The notes under the pieces: generated by a model
Seen by the model: the letters and a program-made list of their open reading frames with translations, nothing else
Told to the model about the DNA's origin: nothing
The model's database searches: none
Source: Aquatica leii
Taxonomy: Eukaryota > Arthropoda > Insecta > Coleoptera > Lampyridae
Assembly: GCA_035610365.1 (NCBI GenBank)
Contig: CM069433.1
Location: 167,168,882-167,232,881 of the forward strand
DNA: 64,000 bases
Reading direction: 5' to 3'
Translations under genes and position numbers: made by a program
In this document: one piece after another, positions 58,601-61,095 of the stretch
Position numbering within the stretch: the first letter of the stretch is position 1
Layout of the letters: the number at the start of each line of letters is the position of its first letter

Positions 58601-60413
58601 ATAATAAATCGTAGACGACCCCAAAAAACTTAAGAATAAATATCAAAGTACAGATCTTATAACTACAGTTATTGGTAAACTACCAGTTGAATTACACCTT
58701 TCTGGATACTATTTTTGCGAACTGGGAACTAAACCAAAAAAAGATCGAGGTGTTAATAAAAATAGGCGAAGCTTGTAAAGAGCACGATAATGCTTATAAT
58801 GTCTATTTAAAATATAGAAAGTGGACATAAAGCCGGGTATATTATAAGAAAAAGCTAAAAAGAGATTGTATATTTTAATTTTTTTGTTTTATTTATGATT
58901 GTCTATACAATTTTTGACTTTTTGTTTAGTTTGTCCAATGTAATACACTTAGCAACCCATATAATTTTATTGTAAAATATGTAAATAGTGTTTTTACTGT
59001 TCTTTATTTTTAAATTGTTATTTTTCCAATTTTTCCTAAATATTTGTTGTAATTTTTTATTTTCTTATTCTTTAATTAAATTGTGAAATTATTAATTTGC
59101 ATATTAGCGATACTTTTCGTATAATATTAACACTAAATTTCGAAATACTTCAAAACGAATACAATTCGTATTAAACATTTTTTTTTAGCTTTTGAACCGT
59201 TTGCCTTGTCGTTGAGAGTTTCAATAAATAAATAGAAACATTTTTGAACGAATTAAGTTTCAAATATTATTATAATAGGTATATTAAAATTGCACGTTAA
59301 AATAATCTAGTTAGCTTTCAAATACTGAAATAATCAACTGTATAATTAAAACACGAATTTTTTTCATTAACAAAAAAATATTTATACTTTTAAGTCAACA
59401 AAATATTAAATAAAAGAAACTAAATTATGTACTCAAACAGTAGTTTTTTTTAGATCTTTGTACTTTGGTATGACACTATTTTCATTCACATTAATTTATT
59501 GATAATGCATAGTAAAATTATGTCTATTTACATATAGTTTTAAAATACACATTAGACCATTGTGTTGTAATTAATTGTGGAATTCTACCAAACGTTTTAT
59601 AGTTTAGATTAAATTACATAGAACTATTTGATTTATTTCTCAACGCAAATATAGATTAAAAATCTATTTACACAACGCTATTTGAATTTCATTTTTAGAT
59701 GAAGTGCAAAAATGTAGCGTTTCAAAGTAAGCTTTAAAAAAACAAATTTAATAAAATAAACTGTATAAATATATTAGAAATAAAATTGATTATAGTTACA
59801 TACAAATTTTTAAAAATTTGTATTTTTCAACGCGATGTTACTATAGTAACCAAGTTTGAATGCAATTGTTTACAAGTAATTTCCATTTCGTTAAAATCGC
59901 TTGTTTAATTGTATCTAACGTTACGTTTTTAATTAATAATAACTAAATAGTACTAACCTGTCGTAAATGTGTTCGGTGCAGTTTTTTGAGCACTTATCGG
60001 TGTCATTATCGGCACAGGAAAAGCTTGCAGGAGGAGCCACAAAAACGATATTAAGTTGTACCCATGCAATGGGTAATTTTGATAAAAAAATTAAAAAACA
60101 TATCCATATATGCCATCGACCAAAAATTCCAATCGATTTTTCTACTACATCGACTTTTTGCACATCTTTGTCAACTTGCACTGAAAGAAAAAAATAGCAT
60201 TAGTACTTTTATGTATGTATATAATTTTAATAATATTCTGAATTCTAATATTTTTTAACATCTTTATGCTAGTTTTTATTTAGTTACCATTATTTGCTTA
60301 GAAATGTAATAATAAGAGAATGTAATCGCTAGAAAATTTACAAAGTTAATTATTTTTGTTAATGACTTACTAAGCTGCTCAAATTCGGCACCAATTTTTT
60401 CTTTGTTTTCCAT
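3950..60413 (-). CDS. SLC22-family organic cation/carnitine-type transporter, 5 coding exons, about 514 aa
   Basis: Whole-gene entry. The coding exons are 60413-60371, 60180-59958, 31662-31528, 13567-13398 and 4924-3950. All four introns are GT-AG and the split codons restore Met15, Arg89, Lys134 and Gly191. The product is a 12-helix major facilitator of the plasma membrane. Family marks in order: a first helix at about 39-62; an extracellular loop with Cys70, 78, 82 and 104 and the sequons N73-D-T and N81-C-T; the MFS signature GILADKFGRR at 129-138; MELVGTKWR at 187-195; PESPRWLL at 245-252; SGELYPTVIRN at 417-427; and PETL at 477. The family moves organic cations, carnitine or related zwitterions; the substrate cannot be told here, nor whether it matches fly Orct, CarT or BalaT. 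The loop after helix 1 is short for the family. One extra A at 4610-4614 breaks the frame after residue 295. Introns of about 28, 18 and 8.5 kb are packed with transposons. Confidence 0.93.
4925..5741. other. Intron 4, AT-rich, nothing recognised
   Basis: Intronic sequence between the exon 5 acceptor and a gypsy element. Only long A/T runs are seen. Confidence 0.5.
5742..6381 (+). repeat. Probable 5' LTR and leader of the gypsy element
   Basis: A TATA-like ATATATAAAAG at about 5828 sits 60 bp downstream of paired TCTCGAACGTT / AACGTTCGAGAA motifs (5754, 5810), and the gag start follows at 6382. Exact LTR limits and primer-binding site were not resolved, and no second LTR exists for comparison. 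Confidence 0.45.
6382..6987 (+). pseudogene. Gypsy gag remnant
   Basis: Begins MPITRYQTKIDANLFGRIF then breaks. A second frame (6537-6734) is a highly charged, probably coiled-coil stretch rich in E/K. A third (6715-6987) carries FGGQVLRSTYYKQFEAATTA and WSNKQKATLLVVSLRG, matching gypsy-type gag matrix/capsid. The nucleocapsid zinc knuckle is missing. Confidence 0.7.
7123..9140 (+). pseudogene. Gypsy pol remnant: RT, RNase H, integrase N-terminus
   Basis: Recognisable blocks in order: the pre-RT linker with YQDVFALKSGSKGRTNVVKH and KINTGDARPI (7123-7425); RT with FSTLDLKCGYWQVEL, MPFGLCNVPATFERLM and the catalytic YLDDVIV (about 7560-7810); LKLSPKRCHVFKKEVQYIGH (7836-8036); RNase H with TRRELLAVVKSIKHF (about 8160-8400); and an integrase H2C2 region with HDGTSGGHF (8581-8817) followed by GPFPESDSGNKYMLVAMD at 8960. 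At least six frame changes and several stops. The final catalytic Glu region of integrase is absent. Protease is deleted. It cannot be active. Confidence 0.85.
9147..9595. other. Intron 4 spacer, unclassified
   Basis: No family recognised. A short minus-strand open frame (9439-9242) has no known motif. Confidence 0.4.
9597..9719. repeat. Foldback (imperfect inverted repeat, arms about 50 bp)
   Basis: The arm at 9597-9645 pairs with 9667-9719. Both contain the GGTTGAGAAG / CTTCTCAAC and TTATAACCT / AGGTTATAA complements, separated by a loop of about 20 bases. Likely a MITE end or foldback remnant. Confidence 0.55.
9875..10796 (-). pseudogene. Tc1-like transposase, degraded (copy 1)
   Basis: From the ATG at 10796: an HTH with LSEFDRGRIICLHERGF, the linker GSGRPRQTNVVKNRHLRSTR, then FGLQSYRPHLMLSL, the first catalytic region FNDEFQFCL, the second as QQNNACSHIARH, and the last as LPIEHVWDMM. 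Several stops and frameshifts separate these blocks. The second catalytic Asp (normally Q-D-N-A) is Asn. Terminal inverted repeats were not located. Confidence 0.85.
10797..11164. other. Intron 4 spacer, nothing recognised
   Basis: AT-rich. It contains two copies of TTTCCATGGT about 40 bp apart, possibly part of the Tc1 flank. Confidence 0.4.
11165..11368 (+). repeat. Degenerate minisatellite, about 20-bp unit
   Basis: Some ten loosely related units of the form AAAATTGCGACATTTGNGAG run head to tail, with variants such as AAAATTGCGACGTTTGCCTG and AAAAATTGTGAGATTTACGAG. Unit length drifts from 17 to 22 bases. Confidence 0.7.
11690..12110 (-). pseudogene. P-element/THAP9-like transposase, central fragment
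   Basis: An open frame (12102-11878) contains GRIQYNSKSNKIFGFVLQL, matching the segment that follows the first catalytic region in THAP9/P-type transposases. A frame change continues to VIMAQVLINK, and a third block has GYSSDRDTWLIKAMR, matching the family's G-[FY]-S-[SA]-D-G-D-x-R-L-L-x-A-M-R motif. Frames are broken and no start or end is present. It is opposite in strand to the other P-like pieces at the left of the window. Confidence 0.68.
12111..13397. other. Intron 4, AT-rich, no feature recognised
   Basis: Long A/T-rich stretch up to the exon 4 donor. No coding similarity or repeat was recognised. Confidence 0.45.
13398..13567 (-). CDS. Transporter exon 4 (residues 134-191: helices 3-4)
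   Basis: The acceptor TTGTGGTTTTAG precedes 13567 and the donor GTAAGG follows at 13397. The 170-nt exon begins FGRRNPLIF, which completes the MFS motif, and ends MELV plus one G that joins GA of exon 5 (Gly191). Helix 4 carries the ATGGTMVTTFVLVMELVG segment typical of SLC22 proteins. A pure AT dinucleotide array lies about 30 bp upstream of the acceptor. Confidence 0.93.
13599..13632. repeat. (AT)n microsatellite, about 17 units
   Basis: Uninterrupted AT dinucleotides, about 30 bp upstream (in gene orientation) of the exon 4 acceptor. Length polymorphism here could affect splicing. Confidence 0.95.
13633..15480. other. Intron 3, no gene recognised
   Basis: AT-rich. Short open frames (14126-14323, 14973-15170) show no motif. 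The right part may include the lost 5' half of the pogo element that follows. Confidence 0.4.
15486..16213 (+). pseudogene. pogo/DDE_1-type transposase, C-terminal remnant
   Basis: The first block carries DLFNKAFGRVETIKKATKCF and VTEIFPANSTVFSAEDFAPA, the conserved tail after the DDE domain of pogo-like transposases. A lysine-rich linker with several stops follows. The last block has CIICREFGKNRELWLKC followed by CFGWAHSIC, the PHD-like cysteine/histidine C-terminus found in insect pogo-type elements. The catalytic triad is missing. It is antisense to the host gene. Confidence 0.75.
16229..16434. repeat. Inverted repeat pair, probable element termini (CCGGTATT type)
   Basis: 16229-16252 reads TAGGGTAATACCGGCC and 16401-16434 contains its reverse complement with a short insertion (GGGGCCGGTATTCCCCC, then TTACCCTAAC). 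It lies just 3' of the pogo remnant and may be its terminus or a small MITE. Confidence 0.5.
16435..17497. other. Intron 3, unclassified; may hold the piggyBac N-terminus
   Basis: AT-rich with scattered short coding-like pieces (near 17215, DSDDKPSDNMPLSLMVENLK). PiggyBac N-termini are poorly conserved, so assignment is not possible. Confidence 0.35.
17498..18435 (+). pseudogene. piggyBac-like transposase remnant
   Basis: The first frame has FNPILSGNIYRATMCSNRFL and RIDQRKVDTFASIRNI. After a frameshift comes LPKPAKYGIKLVILCDV, the core PSKPxKYGIK motif, then YVTMDNWFTSVVVADEHL with the second catalytic Asp of the piggyBac DDD domain. A further broken region preserves KNNAEIPLDM, IILLSTIHSD and the FYN-x-TK-x-[GE]-VDT motif. 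Frames change at least three times. TTAA boundaries and inverted repeats were not identified. Confidence 0.83.
18567..19620 (+). repeat. Unclassified interspersed repeat family, copy A
   Basis: Homologous over its length to 26422-28570 (copy B) and, in reverse, to 46811-48150 (copy C). Shared marks include AGCTTGATTCGAAGGCTCGT at the left, AACAAATCTGGAACTTGCGG, and GGGTATTTGG-type blocks (reverse strand) near the right. Copy A lacks the right-hand 500-600 bp found in B and C. No transposase, RT or terminal inverted repeat was recognised. Confidence 0.8.
19690..20400 (+). pseudogene. Merlin/IS1016 (ISXO2-like) transposase remnant
   Basis: Three blocks in order: YIYLLWHWVCEVRSVA (pre-catalytic helix region); GYVVQIDESVLTKRKYH, the [IV]-x-[IV]-D-E-[ST] catalytic block with KRKYxRGR; and VCTNYVEGYWSCFKKCFRR, the TNxIExxWxxxK block that supplies the last catalytic Glu. 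The EAIVNHVFPGS segment lies between them. Stops and frame changes make it inactive. The family was assigned by motif recall only. Confidence 0.7.
20882..21641. mobile_element. hAT-type MITE, about 760 bp
   Basis: Ends are AGTGTTGGGCACGTATAATAC at the left and the reverse complement of AGTGATGGGCAATTTTGCG at the right, the usual CAGTGNTGGGCA hAT terminus. Flanks are GAGCATGT (20874-20881) and GAGTATGA (21642-21649), an 8-bp duplication with two mismatches. It has no coding capacity and is rich in ACGTGTAA/TTACACGT-like motifs near the left end. Confidence 0.72.
21650..23280. other. Intron 3, AT-rich, nothing recognised
   Basis: Very AT-rich. No coding similarity, RNA gene or repeat was identified by eye. 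Confidence 0.45.
23284..24390 (+). mobile_element. DUF4817-type mariner remnant M1
   Basis: Starts near a TACAGAGTGTAAC terminus. A start codon at 23648 opens MDDFSRINYFDVHLLFREAE, resembling the DUF4817 HTH. After several breaks an open frame (24117-24374) carries QRRFSINVWIRIIGEYIIAP and NYYRFFLVNRLVKLLEDF, then MWFQHDK where the second catalytic Asp lies. The C-terminus is lost. It is antisense to the host gene. Confidence 0.72.
24338..24440 (+). repeat. Short repeat module, copy 1 (partner at 41458-41558)
   Basis: Shares TTTCATCANGGC, an A-rich tract, ACCGAAATCTAA / ACCAAAACCTAA and AAGAG-TTATCAACT with 41458-41558 at roughly two-thirds identity. It could be a Penelope-type terminal segment or a SINE piece. 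Confidence 0.4.
24441..25234. other. Intron 3, AT-rich, nothing recognised
   Basis: No coding or repeat signal recognised. Confidence 0.4.
25235..25800 (+). pseudogene. Remnant of a recurrent, uncharacterised insect TE-like protein
   Basis: With three in-frame stops removed by eye, one frame reads PMVWCEPVNCADCYF, VKGYNSKNKKHIKYLDLPSA, AIRAVPH, DLPVKLS and EEEFYQLQNIL. Frame-shifted blocks DLDLPKYAAKLFAPCF and YRLYIDSSQTN follow. I recognise the order CxDCYFC / KNKKxIxYPxLPSAxRPVPH / LFIDSSKxSLKAVLLH from multicopy uncharacterised proteins of insects. I do not know an established family name or activity. It is clearly decayed. Confidence 0.5.
26164..26400 (+). pseudogene. DUF4817-type mariner M2, N-terminal part
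   Basis: Opens MEYTVKEYADLEKLTAM. After a frame change RLYADRYPNLCLP matches the HTH-2 core of this mariner group. The element is interrupted at about 26420 by repeat copy B, and a matching C-terminal part resumes near 28770. Confidence 0.68.
26422..28570 (+). repeat. Unclassified interspersed repeat family, copy B (longest)
   Basis: Matches copy A in two segments (26422-26730 and 27420-28070) and copy C at its right end, ending near CTCTCGTTTAATATGTACCTAG. An extra 700 bp (26731-27419) is not in A or C and may be a secondary insertion. A 97-codon frame at 27961-28254 with GLFGFGVFNTTLMPSTIS gave no known family. It sits between the two halves of a mariner. Confidence 0.8.
28770..29250 (+). 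pseudogene. DUF4817-type mariner M2, C-terminal part
   Basis: Blocks SYEQFLQEFLPLAIRRDSW, SMHDGVPAYFAL (second catalytic Asp) and SVDLNPPEYYF (P-D-L-x-P third-position region) are followed by a tail with KKKLLQLIRM and a final GGH-like basic end. It probably belongs with the N-terminal fragment at 26164-26400; the segment between, including the first catalytic Asp, is missing. Confidence 0.7.
29536..30235 (-). mobile_element. mariner (HTH_48 / Mos1-like) internal-deletion derivative
   Basis: The minus-strand ORF (30082-29816) has FKYNQRAVIQFLRAKGLQPL, a cysteine-poor HTH_48 domain, then KFKRGREETNDKPGPGAL. A short C-terminal piece QEFFKQGIHRLVKQWDMCL follows at about 29685-29610. The catalytic DDD domain between them is deleted. 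Ends carry GAACAAGCTTNGTAT-like inverted repeats at 29536-29558 and 30212-30235. This is typical of a non-autonomous mariner. It is one of the few elements here in the same strand as the host gene. Confidence 0.75.
30246..31527. other. Intron 3, AT-rich, no gene recognised
   Basis: A charged stretch at 30720-30830 (KAIENCSVKYERIPQEIQKL) is open for about 38 codons, but I recognise no family. The rest shows nothing. Confidence 0.4.
31528..31662 (-). CDS. Transporter exon 3 (residues 90-134: loop end and helix 2)
   Basis: The acceptor CTTGTTTTAG precedes 31662 and the donor GTAAGT follows at 31527-31522. The 135-nt exon encodes the family motif TQWDLVCEN at 98-106 and helix 2, ending GILAD at 129-133. 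The final AA joins A of exon 4 to make Lys134, completing the MFS signature. It sits alone, about 28 kb from exon 2 and 18 kb from exon 4, and could easily be missed by gene finders. Confidence 0.92.
32429..33163 (+). pseudogene. Mariner M3 transposase, N-terminal and central part
   Basis: The N-terminal HTH region is broken by stops, with ERYPHLSAMTEQKFRNIKK recognisable. The frame from 32602 is open for 159 codons: RSAERNLGYSRSSMDRILNN (second HTH), HELHPQNQIQRVQYC and WSDESEF (first catalytic Asp), then NRHNLHIWSHKNPFAIRP. After a frame change SWYQLDGATA (second catalytic Asp) runs into the LTR junction at 33164. Confidence 0.82.
33164..34554 (+). repeat. 5' LTR of non-autonomous LTR element (1,391 bp)
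   Basis: Begins TGTAACGTGC and ends CGTTTTACA. The same 1,391 bp recur at 36180-37570 with no difference found by visual comparison. It contains a TATA-like TATATATAAA at 34301 and AATAAA at 34403 and 34464. Confidence 0.93.
34555..36179 (+). mobile_element. Internal region of the non-autonomous LTR element (LARD-like)
   Basis: Two bases after the left LTR lies TGGCACCCATCACGTGAGGC, a plausible primer-binding site. It resembles the tRNA-Lys-type site TGGCGCCCAACGTGGGGC with a 2-base insertion. That sets the orientation as plus. The 1.6 kb is T-rich with scattered TACGA/TTCG motifs and no gag, RT or integrase motif. Overlapping short frames at 35690-36225 (one starting MSGSREAQKF) are not recognisable. 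No clear polypurine tract precedes the right LTR. Confidence 0.75.
36180..37570 (+). repeat. 3' LTR of non-autonomous LTR element (1,391 bp)
   Basis: Appears identical to 33164-34554. ACAGCT occurs at both outer junctions (33159-33164 and 37568-37573), as expected for a 4-6 bp target-site duplication. The exact cut cannot be fixed because the LTR ends share bases with it. Confidence 0.93.
37571..37879 (+). pseudogene. Mariner M3 transposase, C-terminal part
   Basis: Continues the frame of the upstream part with AYCIVGHQLE, then a stop, then MFEDRWIKRVG, WPERSPDLTPLEFFLWG (third catalytic position), YGTPVTTREELRG and KVNGKHFENLI, a normal C-terminus. Apart from one stop at 37601 this end is intact. 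Confidence 0.88.
37881..38645. other. Intron 2, nothing recognised
   Basis: Probably includes the 3' part of mariner M3. AT-rich, no other signal. Confidence 0.4.
38646..38742. repeat. Cluster of AGCTTGGCTTA repeats with an inverted copy
   Basis: CTTGGCTTA occurs three times (about 38653, 38673, 38693) at roughly 20-bp spacing, and the reverse complement AAGCCAAGCTT follows near 38726, able to form a hairpin. Confidence 0.6.
38746..40165. other. Intron 2, AT-rich, nothing recognised
   Basis: No coding or repeat signal was recognised. Confidence 0.4.
40171..40300 (+). repeat. Short interspersed repeat R3, copy 1
   Basis: AACTACATTTC, TTCTTCGTT and a run of AGTACATC-like units, ending AAATTTTAAAGAAATTTGC. 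The same order recurs at 41681-41803. Confidence 0.65.
40850..41210 (+). repeat. Interspersed repeat R2, copy 2
   Basis: Diverged homologue of 70-450 in the same orientation, sharing GTTAGGCCGAC, CGTGTTGCCCAG and the GTCTCCC-to-TCTTTCAT block. Confidence 0.55.
41458..41558 (+). repeat. Short repeat module, copy 2 (partner at 24338-24440)
   Basis: See the partner. Upstream TGCCTACTTTTGTAAAGGGTTTC is reminiscent of Penelope-type terminal segments, but this is only an impression. Confidence 0.35.
41681..41803 (+). repeat. Short interspersed repeat R3, copy 2
   Basis: Direct repeat of 40171-40300, about 1.5 kb apart. Confidence 0.65.
42062..42084. repeat. (TTAA)n microsatellite
   Basis: About five uninterrupted TTAA units. 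Confidence 0.85.
43268..44840. mobile_element. Element with short inverted ends and a 453-bp tandem array
   Basis: The left end has ACTTTCCTATAAGGA (about 43273) and the right end its reverse complement TCCTTATAGGAAAGT (about 44818). Between them lie three head-to-tail units of about 453 bp, followed by an (AC)n stretch and a TTTTTGTCAAAAATACATTT tail. No coding region was found. Confidence 0.6.
43503..44700. repeat. Tandem array, about 453-bp unit, 2.6 copies
   Basis: Unit starts (GTCRCWGGCAGGATTCRAA) at 43503, 43955 and 44409. Shared inner marks include TAAACTGTTAATGTTAG, ACATACGTACAAAATTATAT, ATCAGACCCAT and GTTATCGTGGGTACAT. The third copy is partial. On the minus strand each unit start contains a GGTTCGAATCCTGCC-like box (best in the third copy, 44411-44434), similar to a tRNA T-arm / Pol III B box. 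Confidence 0.88.
44841..46190. other. Intron 2, AT-rich, nothing recognised
   Basis: No coding similarity or repeat recognised. Confidence 0.4.
46195..46740 (+). pseudogene. LINE fragment: endonuclease C-terminus and linker
   Basis: The frame contains YPGVDINSDHNLISKA; SDHNL is the usual C-terminal motif of the AP-type endonuclease of non-LTR retrotransposons. A lysine/glutamate-rich linker with NQNTQAEIKLRKNILSVVKE follows. It continues, after repeat copy C, in the RT fragment at 48180-48632. Subfamily not determined. Confidence 0.68.
46811..48150 (-). repeat. Unclassified interspersed repeat family, copy C (inverted)
   Basis: Reverse-orientation copy of A and B with both ends present: GGTACATATTAAACAAGAATAG at the left and the complement of GCTTGATTCGTACGTTCGTG at the right, 1.34 kb. 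It interrupts a LINE. Minus-strand frames of 62-63 codons (47822-47634, 47508-47317) are open but unrecognised. Confidence 0.8.
48180..48632 (+). pseudogene. LINE reverse transcriptase, N-terminal fragment
   Basis: After a broken stretch, an open frame reads EVTHTIKGAKSDNASRPDKV, then QVIKMLNDTRIKVLTKSFNK and IPNEWFTSTVVTIPK, matching RT blocks 0-2 of LINE elements (A-x-G-x-D and W-x-x-S-x-V-x-P-I-P-K). The element ends at about 48620, before the YADD box. Confidence 0.8.
48622..49360 (+). repeat. Diverged direct duplication, copy 1
   Basis: Starts TTATAAGATTATAATATA and runs parallel to 50337-51020 with shared GATAATTGGTT, TACAGTTTAAAAAA, GTTAATTTGA-CATGTTAT and TATCCTGTAC blocks. No coding content. 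Confidence 0.65.
49361..50336. other. Intron 2 spacer between the duplicates, nothing recognised
   Basis: AT-rich, no signal. Confidence 0.4.
50337..51020 (+). repeat. Diverged direct duplication, copy 2
   Basis: Homologue of 48622-49360 in the same orientation, start to start 1.7 kb apart. Copy 2 carries an extra ~45 bp near 50430. Confidence 0.65.
51021..51685. other. Intron 2, nothing recognised
   Basis: A 64-codon frame at 51327-51521 has no known motif. Confidence 0.35.
51690..52262 (+). pseudogene. Penelope-like element reverse transcriptase fragment
   Basis: The frame reads RDIVVLPVNKNNAIVIL (D-I-V-x-L-P-x-[DN]-K-G-N-A), YVEKIHSILSEDTYASL, KPTRLYSLTKIYKL (P-R-L-Y-G-L-P-K-I-H-K), SQSPTYKLANFLFNSISKF and LVSFNVTSLFINAPI (the F-D-V-x-S-L-F-T-N-V-P block). 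These are the early RT motifs of Penelope-like elements. Stops interrupt it and the YMDD and GIY-YIG parts are missing. The first catalytic Asp (F-D-V) is Asn. Confidence 0.82.
52375..53340 (+). pseudogene. BEL/Pao gag remnant
   Basis: Begins in VQEFETLKNKFEIIQTEIEL, breaks near 52510, and resumes ARAKGLIKQLN. The DUF1759 core is clear: VKLPPIPLPTFDGSYDHWMY, FKDTFESIIH and AWEMLINRFENKQLLVNNHI. After a stop at 53106 a CCHC-type knuckle remains (KCSFCTKHHTINDC). Confidence 0.88.
53340..53950 (+). pseudogene. BEL/Pao protease region
   Basis: LLDSGSQSNFITTKFAEKLN carries the aspartic protease D-S-G motif of DUF1758. After a stop at 53679 a further frame has LDMLIGAKTFWQLLKSGQ and LLGWVVSGRI, the usual protease-to-RT linker. 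Confidence 0.88.
53974..55446 (+). pseudogene. BEL/Pao reverse transcriptase and RNase H remnant
   Basis: FWELENIDNE opens the RT. Key blocks are LRVVFDASCKSDNGISLNDL, LTGDITKTYRQIL (first catalytic Asp), TYGTASAPFLAIRCLQQLA and DDFYVDDLLTGSDD (the YVDD box, intact). After a stop at 54721 the frame gives YDPLGLLGPVIIVTK, FIGFADASQVAYRPCVYIRS (RNase H first Asp) and ISIPRLELCAALLLSKL. Stops at 54166 and 55444 break the chain. Confidence 0.9.
55462..56820 (+). pseudogene. BEL/Pao integrase remnant with internal deletion
   Basis: The first frame (55462-55977) has NRVSQIQSLTSDAEWYYVKS and QNPADFISRGV. After a stop come HPIVLNSNHPLSLLLARSEH and, after another, EYIKCFCTKP. The core starts INCEIDYCGPFKLRG (first catalytic Asp) and KAIHMELVS, then joins directly to PGHFLIGQSLMTLPEP, deleting the second Asp and the Glu. 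The C-terminal SRFQRLDKMKQHFWKRWSKEY and LPPLKWCLG are kept. Confidence 0.88.
56947..57327 (+). repeat. Probable 3' LTR of the BEL/Pao element
   Basis: Starts TGTTGAAGCGATTATAAG after an ATGGCGGCA purine-leaning tract and ends GTACGCAACA, about 381 bp with TG...CA ends. The family's LTRs often start TGTTGAAGCG. There is no partner LTR, so the ends are inferred. Confidence 0.55.
57328..58010 (-). pseudogene. Degraded ORF resembling a recurrent insect virus/TE-associated protein
   Basis: A minus-strand frame starting near 57540 contains YNRTPRLYELLF and SYIKGDLHIYKKIL. This matches the pattern [YK]-x-G-T-x-G-L-[YW]-E-L-[LI]-F-K-x-x-P-x-x-Y-x-x-x-D-L-x-x-Y-K-x-I-L, which I recall from multicopy uncharacterised insect proteins, possibly linked to Polinton/adintovirus-like elements. 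Upstream (57990-57890) is a lysine-rich, coil-like piece. It is cut by the BEL LTR edge. Assignment is tentative; no polymerase, capsid or integrase of such an element was seen. Confidence 0.4.
58011..58652. other. Intron 2, low-complexity A-rich segment
   Basis: Contains repeated GGTTTGTAAAGCGGTTTGCG-like words near 58160 and AAAAAATGC repeats near 58550. Open frames here look incidental. Confidence 0.4.
58653..58870 (+). pseudogene. Parvovirus VP1-type phospholipase A2-like domain, broken fragment
   Basis: The first frame has a LPVELHLSGYYFC segment followed by a GTK, in the position of the calcium-binding loop of this domain. The frame then changes by about 58765, and a second frame carries the ACKEHDNAY segment with the His-Asp catalytic pair and following Tyr. 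A stop interrupts soon after. This type of domain is known from VP1 of densoviruses and other parvoviruses, and also as a stand-alone PLA2-like domain in insect mobile elements. The calcium loop Gly is replaced, residues are missing between loop and helix, and no capsid or NS gene lies nearby. It is a dead, endogenised fragment whose direct source (virus or mobile element) cannot be told. Confidence 0.66.
58871..59957. other. Intron 2, AT-rich, nothing recognised
   Basis: Very AT-rich up to the exon 2 donor. No feature recognised. Confidence 0.4.
59958..60180 (-). CDS. Transporter exon 2 (residues 15-89: cytosolic N-terminus, helix 1, start of extracellular loop)
   Basis: The acceptor TTTCTTTCAG lies just above 60180 and the donor GTTAGT at 59957-59952. 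The exon encodes an N-terminal segment ending in EKSIGIFGRWH, a hydrophobic helix containing IWICFLIFL, and a loop with three cysteines and two N-glycosylation sequons (N73, N81). The final AG joins A from exon 3 to make Arg89. Length is 223 nt, and intron 1 upstream is only 190 bp. Confidence 0.92.
60371..60413 (-). CDS. Transporter exon 1 (start codon, residues 1-14 plus one base)
   Basis: The reverse strand reads ATG at 60413-60411 followed by MENKEKIGAEFEQL, then a GTAAGT donor at 60370-60365. The exon leaves one base (A), which joins TG of exon 2 to make Met15. The start is chosen because it is the first ATG of the open frame and gives the short acidic N-terminus usual for this family. 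Any 5' untranslated exon or promoter upstream of 60413 was not recognised. Confidence 0.85.
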
Positions 60414-61095
60414 TTTGTACGCGACACTGCGATAGCTTAGACAAAACTAACGCTAACTAAACTAAAAGTTTTAATAATTCGTAGACAGATAAGATTGTGT
60501 CAGATAGTTAAATGTTTTTAAAATTAATTTATTAAATTTTAATTTTAAATTAAATATTTATTTTAACTTCAGATTTTTTTTACTGTTATTTTACGTTACG
60601 ACTTTGCGTATTACTATAAAAAATGCTGTTTTTTTTTGTAAATTTAATTAAAACCCTGATTATTAAAATTTTATTATACAAAATAGTAATGCGATAAGAG
60701 ATAACTTTAATAAATGATTAAAGTAGCTTATTGTTGTAAAACAAAATGATTTCAGAAAACCTGATTTGGATAAGTACTTTTACAATAAATTACAAAAACG
60801 TATAAAGAAAAAAATCATGAAAACGTTGGTGTGATGCAGATAAAAAGTCGATGACTTTTACAGTAACATACAAATTACGTATCTAACATTATCTTCACAA
60901 GGTTCTTTATTTTTTAGTTTTTATAAATTTGATTATTATTTTTAAATGTTGTGGTTGTAAAAGCATAGAAGGTAATAAACCAAATTAATCAATATTTTTG
61001 AATGAAAAAATGAAATTTGGTTAAATACATAAAATCATTATTTTAAAAACATAGAACTTTGCAACAAAAAGAAAACTGTGCTAAGGTAAAATGTA
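60414..61095. other. 5' flank of the transporter gene, no gene recognised
   Basis: Would contain the 5' UTR and promoter on the minus strand. No clear TATA/Inr pair could be singled out in the AT-rich background. Confidence 0.4.
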
